From Porticoccaceae bacterium LTM1 (lineage in GTDB: Bacteria; Pseudomonadota; Gammaproteobacteria; Pseudomonadales; Porticoccaceae), in contig CP127080.1 of the NCBI GenBank assembly GCA_030252795.1, forward strand, positions 2,683,501 through 2,747,500: DNA of 64,000 nt. The letters run 5' to 3'. The stretch's first letter is position 1. The number at the start of each line of letters is the position of its first letter. A model generated the notes under the pieces. It worked only from the letters and a program-made list of their open reading frames with translations, made no database searches and had not been told where the DNA came from. Made by a program: the position numbers and the translations under genes. Positions 28,171 through 35,451 of the stretch are shown piece by piece.

Positions 28171-29212
28171 GTTAAAAGACAACTCTACAGACAGGGACCT
28201 GGCCAAACTGTTTTCGGATCATATCTCTAAACAGGATGCCGGGCGTATTGGCCAATTAATGGAGTCGGACTCCAGCTATGAGGCGGATTTCTTGCGCACC
28301 TCAAGCGCTACTTTGGCAGCAAAAGACCTGATCGACGATGAGGACATACGCAAGCTATTAAACGAAGATAGTTTACCCGCATCCAAAAAACGCAGCTTCT
28401 GGATCAGCACCGGAATTGCAGCGGCATTTTTAATTGCCGCCACATTTGCATTACAGAATTTTTTACCATGGGGGACTTCTAACCAGGCCGAATCTCTCCA
28501 GCGCTACGCCACACGCATTGGCGAGCAGAAAACTTTCAGCCTGAGTGACGGCAGTACATTAACCCTTAATACAGGCACTGTTCTCAGGGTCCAGATAAAT
28601 GACAACTTTCGAAAAGTCATACTGGACAAGGGTGAAGCATTTTTTGACATTGAGAAAGATGAACAACGCCCATTCTCAGTTGATTTGGGTGAAAAGACCA
28701 TCAGCGTACTGGGCACCCAGTTTAATATTCGCAAGCAACCTGAATCTTTTACCATGGCACTGGTAGAAGGTGTTGTAGCTTTACATAACAGCGACGAACC
28801 ACTTTCCGCAACATCAACAGCTATACCTTTTGGCGGCACTAGCGAGGAGCAAATCAATCTTAACCCTCAAAGCCAGCAGACAATTAAGGCCGGCTGGGTA
28901 GTCTCCTATAACCAGAACAACCAGACCCTCCTTGCACAGCAGGATGCGGACATATCAAGGCGCCATGCGTGGACCAATGGCTTTATTCCATTTAGCGGAG
29001 AGTCCTTGGTCAACCTGGTAAATGAATTAAATCGTTACTCAGGTAAAAAGATTCTGATTGGCGACAGCTCTATTATGGACCTCCAGGTGTACGCAGGTAT
29101 TCGAGTAGACCAGATAGATCAAACCCTGAAAGCCCTGGAAATGACACTACCAATAAGGATTGAACAGGATTTTGACCGTGTTTTAATTCTGGGGTCAGAC
29201 AAAAACAGATAG
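28163..29212 (+). CDS. FecR-type anti-sigma factor (module 1)
   Basis: A 349-residue single-pass membrane protein expected to hold the sigma factor inactive and to receive the signal from the TonB receptor in the periplasm. A cytoplasmic N-terminal region (1-75) precedes one membrane helix (FWISTGIAAAFLIAATFAL) and a periplasmic FecR domain with LSDGSTLTLNTGTVLRV and VLGTQFNIRKQPE, then a C-terminal STN-like stretch with VNELNRYSGKKILIGD. The ATG at 28163 overlaps the sigma stop, so the two are translated together. Paralogous to 38628-39695. Confidence 0.92.
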   Translation: MTKLKDNSTDRDLAKLFSDHISKQDAGRIGQLMESDSSYEADFLRTSSATLAAKDLIDDEDIRKLLNEDSLPASKKRSFWISTGIAAAFLIAATFALQNFLPWGTSNQAESLQRYATRIGEQKTFSLSDGSTLTLNTGTVLRVQINDNFRKVILDKGEAFFDIEKDEQRPFSVDLGEKTISVLGTQFNIRKQPESFTMALVEGVVALHNSDEPLSATSTAIPFGGTSEEQINLNPQSQQTIKAGWVVSYNQNNQTLLAQQDADISRRHAWTNGFIPFSGESLVNLVNELNRYSGKKILIGDSSIMDLQVYAGIRVDQIDQTLKALEMTLPIRIEQDFDRVLILGSDKNR

Positions 29213-29525
29213 TTTTAAAAAAAGACCATCTATCAATCTATACTTATTAAAAGACTGGCCATGATCTTCCAGCCTAAGAAGGCAGAACCAGCCATTCCAC
29301 ATCCCATTCGATGCTTCCACGAATCGATATTTTTTATTTTTTGAATACGGATATTCCACCTCCAACTCTTTTCAACCAGAAAAGGGCTGGGTCATTAAGC
29401 TCTAAACTGGAATTATTTTTTGAAGAGCCGGTAGGGTAGACAAAAAGTTACACGTGTAGTCCGTGAATCCACAACAGCTTAAAAAAGTTTCGGATTACAA
29501 ACGTGATAACCAGAGGGTGGTACTA
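29213..29525. other. Intergenic region before the module 1 TonB receptor
   Basis: 313 bases between the anti-sigma stop and the receptor ATG. It holds the second promoter element at 29430-29461. I saw no convincing terminator or small gene. Confidence 0.6.
29430..29461 (+). promoter_or_regulatory. Predicted ECF sigma promoter of module 1 TonB receptor
   Basis: GGTAGGGT (29430-29437), 16 bases, GTGTAGTC (29454-29461), identical in both boxes and spacing to the element at 27508. Transcription would begin near 29468, downstream of the GTG at 29463, which supports the ATG at 29526 as the true receptor start. Confidence 0.8.
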
Positions 29526-32411
29526 ATGATTCAGAAAAAAAGCAGATTCAATCGAAATAAGCTGGCATTAAGCGTAGCAGCGCTCACGCTGTCCGGCGCT
29601 GTTTTAGCTGGCGATTTATTTAAAATTAATATAGAAAAACAAAATGCCGGAACAGCATTATTGAAGCTTTCCGAAAAGTCCGGTGTACAGATCCTGATGT
29701 CAAAAGAGCTTGGCGACAACATCCAACTGCCTGCCATCAAAGGCGAATATACCGTTGAAAGTGCATTGGCATCTATGCTGAAAGGCACCGGCCTTACTTT
29801 CGAGTATGCCTCTGAAAACTCAATTGTTATTCAAAAAGAGGACTCCCAACCTGAAGTATCTGATAAAAAAGAGGTTGAAGAAGTTGTCGTCACAGGGTCA
29901 CGACTGAAAAACTCCAACCCGACTTCACCGGTTGTCTCAATTAATCGAGACCAAATTGACAACCGTGGATTCAGCACCGCTGAAGACATCATTAGATCTC
30001 TGCCACAGAATTACTCCAGCATGAATATGGCGCGAAGTGTAAGCCAACCTGTTGGCGGTGATGGCATCCCTGTCGGCTCGGTTGCCCAAGGGGAATCATC
30101 AGCAAACCTCAGGGGGCTTGGAACAGGTGCCACATTAGTCCTGATCAACGGTCGCAGAACTTCCGGGTCAGCCGCATTCAAAGGCGCCCAGGTAAATTTA
30201 TCCAACATCCCCGCTGCCGCAATCGAGCGAGTGGAAGTCATGCTGGATGGTGCCGCTGCCGTATATGGCTCCGATGCCATAGCCGGTGTAATTAACTTCA
30301 TATTGCGAAAAGAATACTCTGGCGCAACAACAACAATTCACTATGAAAATGGCGTCAATGGTGGCAACAAATATGCTCTGGACCAACTATTTGGGATCAA
30401 TTGGGAAACCGGCAATTTAACAGCCTCTATGAGTTTGTCCCAAACAACTCCCATATTAACTTCAAAAACAGGATACACCTCTAATGACTACCGCAACAGA
30501 GGTGGTCCGGATCTGAGAAACTCAACGTTCACTCAACCTGGCAATGTCAGTGGATTTGGCGCTCTAGCTCTGGATAATGACGGAACGAATTGGACATTGG
30601 CAGACTTGAGTATGGATAACATCGAATCCGCCAAAGGTGACCTGATTCCAAAAACACAGACATCAGATACCGATTCCAAGTCATTATCCTTATCGCTGGA
30701 ACAAGAGATTTGGGAAAACGCTAAGGGGTTTGGTGAAATTCTTTATACAAAAAATAACACCCAAAGCCTTGGCCAAGGCCCTATAGCCTTTGGGTTTGTG
30801 CCAGCTTCCAACCCATTTAATCAAGCGGGATTCCCTCTACTTGTATTTTCATATCACGGCACAGAAGCTGAAGCCGGGTTAATTCCATTTTCGAGAACCG
30901 AAGCAAACTCAGATAATCTGACAATCAATGCCGGATTCACCTCAGACATCGGCTTTAAAGATTGGGAAGTGAATGTCAGCGGCTCCTATTCCACCAGTAA
31001 AACCGAAGCGACCAGCTTTGCGTACGATTCCACCTTTAGTTCCAATCCTGACTTCACCGAGCATTACAACCCATTTGGAAATGGCAGCGTTCAGGATACA
31101 GATGCTTTCCTGGCCGCATATCAAGCAGGCACTCCTCGTATCACTAAATCACGACTAGCGAGCTTGAACGGCTTCGTAGAGGGCAGCATTATGGAGCTGG
31201 ATTCTGGTGACTGGCGATTAGTAATGGGCGGAGAGTATCGCCTTGAAACCCTGTCTCAAGGCAGCGATGCATTGGCCATTAGAGATCTGGCTGATACTGG
31301 CCCTTCGCAAACCGTTGAAGCGCTATTCCTGGAGAGTTCCCTGCCAATTACAAGCTCCTTAAGTGCAACACTTCAGGGTCGATGGGAACAGTACACTTTT
31401 GATTCAGACGCAGATCCAATGGACACCTCAGGCGTGAAAATTGACGGAATTTCCTACGAGAAGTTTAGTCCTCGTATTGGTCTCCTCTGGAATGCGACAG
31501 ATGAACTGAAATTGCGAGCCAGCTGGGGGGAGTCTTTCAAAGCGCCTAATTTGACCCAAGTTGTAAGCAGCACAAGTGAAGGTACATTTCCATCGAACAC
31601 TTACGATCCTATCGAAGATGAAATCGTTGCAATCTTTTTTGATGGAAGGGGAAACCCCAAACTCCAACCTGAAACCGGAGAAACTATTACTTTTGGTCTG
31701 GACTGGACACCAGAGTTTATAGACGGACTGAATATTTCATTAAATTACAACAAAACCAAATTTGACAGCCGCATTGAAGCAAACCCCGGATTTAATTTTG
31801 GTGAAGAATTTATATTAGCTAACCCCGATCTTTTCCCAGGATTTGCCAAGAGGAACCCTGACACCAATCAATTGGAGCGCATTGAGTTAAGGCCAATCAA
31901 TATTGCCCAAAGGGACAATGAAAGTATCGACTTCTCTGTTCAATACGCATGGAGCAATAACTGGGGTGACTTTGATGCCAGCCTGGGCGGAGTCTACACA
32001 AGTAAACAGGAAGACCTCATTGCCCCCGGCCAGGAAAAAATTGGACTGGATGGTACAACAGGCGGACCAGATAAAGTGACTGCCAACCTATCCCTTAACT
32101 GGACAAAAGATGCGTACGGCGCCAATTTGTATGGCAACTATCACCATCATTACCAGAATACCGAAGCAACCGGCCCATCATTCATTGCCACCATTCCTGA
32201 ACCACCGAGGATTGGGCACTATATCACCTGGGATTTAACCGGCTTCTATAAAGATGCGAATTCCGGCTGGACATTCAGAGTTGGCGCCAGAAATCTGTTA
32301 AATAACAAATTTCCATTTCATATCAGTTTTGCCGGCCCGTATGACACAGTCAGAGTGGATTTACGTGGACGCGTAATATTTGCAGAAGTGAAAAAAAACT
32401 TCAACTTTTAA
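29526..32411 (+). CDS. STN-domain TonB-dependent receptor (module 1)
   Basis: A 961-residue outer-membrane receptor for TonB-driven uptake that also signals. A signal peptide (LALSVAALTLSGAVLA) leads to an N-terminal STN signalling domain (about 30-100, NAGTALLKLSEKSGVQILMS), a linker, the TonB box and plug (VEEVVVTGSRL, NLRGLGTGATLVLINGRR, GSDAIAGVINFIL) and a 22-strand barrel ending in aromatic FNF. STN receptors contact a FecR-type anti-sigma, matching the genes upstream. The ATG at 29526 has AGAGGGTGG upstream. Substrate unknown; the loops show no family-specific clue I can read. Confidence 0.93.
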   Translation: MIQKKSRFNRNKLALSVAALTLSGAVLAGDLFKINIEKQNAGTALLKLSEKSGVQILMSKELGDNIQLPAIKGEYTVESALASMLKGTGLTFEYASENSIVIQKEDSQPEVSDKKEVEEVVVTGSRLKNSNPTSPVVSINRDQIDNRGFSTAEDIIRSLPQNYSSMNMARSVSQPVGGDGIPVGSVAQGESSANLRGLGTGATLVLINGRRTSGSAAFKGAQVNLSNIPAAAIERVEVMLDGAAAVYGSDAIAGVINFILRKEYSGATTTIHYENGVNGGNKYALDQLFGINWETGNLTASMSLSQTTPILTSKTGYTSNDYRNRGGPDLRNSTFTQPGNVSGFGALALDNDGTNWTLADLSMDNIESAKGDLIPKTQTSDTDSKSLSLSLEQEIWENAKGFGEILYTKNNTQSLGQGPIAFGFVPASNPFNQAGFPLLVFSYHGTEAEAGLIPFSRTEANSDNLTINAGFTSDIGFKDWEVNVSGSYSTSKTEATSFAYDSTFSSNPDFTEHYNPFGNGSVQDTDAFLAAYQAGTPRITKSRLASLNGFVEGSIMELDSGDWRLVMGGEYRLETLSQGSDALAIRDLADTGPSQTVEALFLESSLPITSSLSATLQGRWEQYTFDSDADPMDTSGVKIDGISYEKFSPRIGLLWNATDELKLRASWGESFKAPNLTQVVSSTSEGTFPSNTYDPIEDEIVAIFFDGRGNPKLQPETGETITFGLDWTPEFIDGLNISLNYNKTKFDSRIEANPGFNFGEEFILANPDLFPGFAKRNPDTNQLERIELRPINIAQRDNESIDFSVQYAWSNNWGDFDASLGGVYTSKQEDLIAPGQEKIGLDGTTGGPDKVTANLSLNWTKDAYGANLYGNYHHHYQNTEATGPSFIATIPEPPRIGHYITWDLTGFYKDANSGWTFRVGARNLLNNKFPFHISFAGPYDTVRVDLRGRVIFAEVKKNFNF

Positions 32412-32426
32412 ACTTATAACTTTTTT

Positions 32427-32460
32427 GGGCACCTTCCAATGGAGGTGTCCATTTTCTGTT
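32427..32460 (+). terminator. Attenuator-like hairpin between receptor and thioredoxin gene
   Basis: GGCACCTTCC and GGAGGTGTCC pair imperfectly around a 3-base loop, followed by ATTTTCTGTTTTTT. It may partly stop transcription after the receptor, lowering expression of the downstream thioredoxin-fold genes. Confidence 0.55.
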
Positions 32461-32500
32461 TTTTGAAATAATCAAAAAACTACCATTAAATGGAGGGAAA

Positions 32501-33796
32501 ATGAAACATTTGATCAGCGTTATTTTCTGCCTACTTGTACCCATTGCTGCAAGTGCTAATGGCATTCAATTTTTTCAGGGCAGCTTTGATGAAGCATTAT
32601 CTTTGGCGACCAAGGAAAACAAACTGCTTTTTGTAGATGTGATGACTGAATGGTGTGGCCCCTGCAAAAACATGGAGTCAAACGTATTCCCTCAACAAGA
32701 GGTAAGAGATTTCTATAATCAACACTTTATTGCCTTCCAGCTGGATGCTGAAGACTCCGACTTAAATGGCCCTGAAATCAGTGAAAAATATCAAGTAAAT
32801 GGCTATCCAACTTATCTGTTTATCCAGCCGGATGGCACCCTGAAGCACAAGGCATCAGGCGGCATGGAGGCAGAGGCTTTTATTACAGTTGGCAAGCAGG
32901 CCTTAGGCCTGGACGTACTTTCAGTATTATATGGCCTGCAGGAAAAATACGATGCCGGGAATCGAGAACCAAAGGCAGTCAGAGCTTATCTGAAAGAGTG
33001 GACAAAAGTCGTTCCGGCTTTATCCAATGTCCTCCCTCAGGAAAAGTCTCAGGAGTTGTATAAAAAATGGAGCAATGCCCTGAAAGACTATTTCTCGCAC
33101 CGCACCCCCTACGAATTGACCAATGCTGAAGACTTCCAAATCATCACGGATATGAGTGTTCAATTTACCCTTGAACTGAGCCGGGGACACCCAATGGTGG
33201 AATACCTGATCAATCACTACAATCAGGCAAGTAGCGTAATTCCAGAAAAGTCGCTAGGTGAATTCTTAATGAATATGAACTATTTCGGTATTCGCAATGC
33301 CGCTTCGAAAGGCGACAAAGAAACTTATCAACGATACGTGAAAGATATTACCGGAACTTTGGAGCAAGCCTACACCTTCAATGACTGGACCGATGTGAAC
33401 CCGCCTGCCCTACTGGGTGCTATGGGAGATATGGAGTACGCCTTTTCCCGAAAAGACTACCCTGACTACCTGAAAAAAGGCTGGAAATACATCGAACTCT
33501 GTGAAAGTCATACCGGAGCCAGCGAGCTTCTCAGCTTTGCTCGTCGTCTGGAGCGTGCAGAAGGCGGATCGGCGTATCTTCCGGAAACCTTGAAATTTAT
33601 CCAAAAAGCCTACGACGAGTATCACAACATTTATGTGCCCGCCGATTATGGCCGTGTTCTAGCCAAAATCGGTCAACCAGAGAAAGCACGTGAATATTAT
33701 GCGGAAGTAATGAAGCTGGCAGACGAAATGGGCGGCGAGCGCGGCCAGGGAATCCGCGAGCGCTTTACCAAAGAAATGAAAGAACTGGGCTTGTAA
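32501..33796 (+). CDS. Secreted thioredoxin-fold protein (WCGPC) with helical C-terminal domain
   Basis: A 431-residue protein with a signal peptide (LISVIFCLLVPIAASA), a thioredoxin domain (about 22-140) with the redox motif WCGPC at 51-55 and the cis-proline loop VNGYPTYLFIQPDG, and a 290-residue helical C-terminal region with TPR-like features. It should act in the periplasm as a reductase or isomerase with its own substrate-binding part. It follows the module 1 receptor by 89 bases with a GGAGGG ribosome site. The next gene is a clear paralog (GSFDEAL, ENKL, WCGPC, NGPE all shared), so the pair arose by tandem duplication. Confidence 0.85.
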   Translation: MKHLISVIFCLLVPIAASANGIQFFQGSFDEALSLATKENKLLFVDVMTEWCGPCKNMESNVFPQQEVRDFYNQHFIAFQLDAEDSDLNGPEISEKYQVNGYPTYLFIQPDGTLKHKASGGMEAEAFITVGKQALGLDVLSVLYGLQEKYDAGNREPKAVRAYLKEWTKVVPALSNVLPQEKSQELYKKWSNALKDYFSHRTPYELTNAEDFQIITDMSVQFTLELSRGHPMVEYLINHYNQASSVIPEKSLGEFLMNMNYFGIRNAASKGDKETYQRYVKDITGTLEQAYTFNDWTDVNPPALLGAMGDMEYAFSRKDYPDYLKKGWKYIELCESHTGASELLSFARRLERAEGGSAYLPETLKFIQKAYDEYHNIYVPADYGRVLAKIGQPEKAREYYAEVMKLADEMGGERGQGIRERFTKEMKELGL

Positions 33797-33856
33797 GGCA
33801 ACGCCTACTACAACAGCAATTCAAGGCCTATGGGCCTGGTTTATCAGGAGCAACTC

Positions 33857-35221
33857 ATGAAGTATTTGATAGCAATTCTCTGTTTGCCATTAATTCTGGC
33901 TGCCTGTGATGGCTCATCCAGAGAAAACGAGACCAGTAAAACAATGGCCCATACTGCGCAAATGAGCGCAGGAGACGCAAGCCATGATCATTCAGTGAAA
34001 GAAACCGGCATCCGATTCTTTCACGGCAGCTTTGACGAAGCACTCGAAAAAGCCAAAGTGGAAAACAAGCTGGTATTTATTGACGCCTACACCACCTGGT
34101 GTGGTCCCTGCAGGATGATGGCCCTCAATATCTTTCCCTTGAAAGAAGTTGGCGACTTTTACAACGCCAACTTTATCAACCTGAAACTGGACACTGAGAA
34201 TGAAGACCAGAATGGTCCTGAGCTGTCTGAGCGTTATGGTGTAGAGGTACTTCCTACGTACTTCTATCTTGATCCTAATGGAAAAGTACTCCACAAAGCT
34301 ACCGGTTTTATTGAGGCTGATCGTTTTATCGCCACTGCCAAAGAAGCGATGGGCGAAGAGAACACTCTGTTTGCAGAACTGGATAAACGCTATCAAGCAG
34401 GTGAGCGCTCTCCAGAGTTTATTCGTGAATTCCTCGCCGAAGCGATACATATTGAGCCAGGTGATCGGATGTCCCAAGAGCGTCGCAATCACCAGGCCAG
34501 AATGCAAAAAATCTTTAATGACTATATCCGCAAAAAAGATAAGTCATCATTGGTAAACGCCGAAGATTTTGCCCTGATGAAGTCCTTTCTGCACCATGCC
34601 GGTCGCAACAACGAATATGTAGATTATGTAGCAAATCACTACAAAGCTTTTACGAAAGTCATCCCTGAATCACAAGTTGCTTTTTTCCTGCTGGAGTCAG
34701 TCAAACACTCTGTCGGCGAGATATCCCGTAAAGGAGATGCCAACTACATCAAATACATTCAAGAACTCGATGACTTACTGGCTCCTGCCTATGAATGTCA
34801 GCTGAAGGTTATCAAGAACGTTTATATCTATCGCGAATACCTGGAAAAACTGGGCAGAAGATGTTATTTGGAGGCAATTCAGGATTGGGAAGAAATGCTG
34901 GCTGATGCAGAAAAGTCCATCGCCGAAAAAGGCAACACCCTAACCGGAGAGGATTATAGTGGTTTTAGCAATGGATTTGGGAGCTGCAATGATACCGAAG
35001 TTCTCAAAAAAGTAATGACTTACGCCAAAAAGGGTTATGAGTTGAGTCCCTCTGCTCATACCTCCATGAATTATATCGGAATTTTGACCACTTTAGGTCA
35101 CAGGGAAAAAGCCATTGAGGTGGCCGAAAAGACACTGGCAAGCATTGATAAAAAATCCAAAGACGCAAACTACATCGACATCCTTAACCAGATGCTAACG
35201 GTCCTTAAAGCACAAAAGTAA
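33857..35221 (+). CDS. Thioredoxin-fold lipoprotein (WCGPC), paralog of the preceding gene
   Basis: A 454-residue lipoprotein. The lipobox is ILAAC with Cys17, and the +2 residue is Asp, which in enterobacteria means retention in the inner membrane. A short His- and Ser-rich linker precedes the thioredoxin domain with WCGPC at 81-85 and GVEVLPTYFYLDPNG, then a long helical region ending in TPR-like repeats (GHREKAIEVAEKTLAS). The ATG at 33857 has CAGGAG upstream; a start at 33830 would lie before the signal peptide. The secreted and lipidated versions may act on the same imported substrate at different positions. Confidence 0.85.
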   Translation: MKYLIAILCLPLILAACDGSSRENETSKTMAHTAQMSAGDASHDHSVKETGIRFFHGSFDEALEKAKVENKLVFIDAYTTWCGPCRMMALNIFPLKEVGDFYNANFINLKLDTENEDQNGPELSERYGVEVLPTYFYLDPNGKVLHKATGFIEADRFIATAKEAMGEENTLFAELDKRYQAGERSPEFIREFLAEAIHIEPGDRMSQERRNHQARMQKIFNDYIRKKDKSSLVNAEDFALMKSFLHHAGRNNEYVDYVANHYKAFTKVIPESQVAFFLLESVKHSVGEISRKGDANYIKYIQELDDLLAPAYECQLKVIKNVYIYREYLEKLGRRCYLEAIQDWEEMLADAEKSIAEKGNTLTGEDYSGFSNGFGSCNDTEVLKKVMTYAKKGYELSPSAHTSMNYIGILTTLGHREKAIEVAEKTLASIDKKSKDANYIDILNQMLTVLKAQK

Positions 35222-35234
35222 TCCCCGCTTTACT

Positions 35235-35261
35235 CCGGCAGCTTGATCCTAAAGCTGCCGG
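35235..35261 (+). terminator. Terminator-like hairpin after the thioredoxin pair
   Basis: CCGGCAGCTT and AAGCTGCCGG form a perfect 10-base stem with a 7-base loop 14 bases after the stop, followed by GTTATT. It ends the module 1 transcript. Confidence 0.78.
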
Positions 35262-35390
35262 TTATTCACGCCATTTACTTATAATGAGCTTCAATTCTGT
35301 TAAGGTATCAGTTGATTAAAAATCAAGGTTCTTGCTGAAACAACTCTCAACGACCTTGTTCACATCTTCTCACCCCAAAATCAAACTGGT

Positions 35391-35425
35391 AAAAAATAGG
35401 GGCCCTTCAAGGGCCCCATATTTTT
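35391..35425. terminator. Bidirectional terminator between the convergent modules
   Basis: GGGGCCCTT-C-AAGGGCCCC is a perfect palindrome (35399-35417) with an A run on the left and T run on the right, so it can stop transcription from either side. It lies 27 bases from the module 2 receptor stop. The rest of the 230-base gap holds only the hairpin at 35235. Confidence 0.9.
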
Positions 35426-35451
35426 CTTGCAAGAATCAATTACTGAATTAT

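Noticed and set aside
29463-29525. GTG at 29463 as start of the module 1 receptor
   Set aside because: It lies within two bases of the predicted -10 box, upstream of the likely transcription start; ATG 29526 has a ribosome site and begins the signal peptide region.
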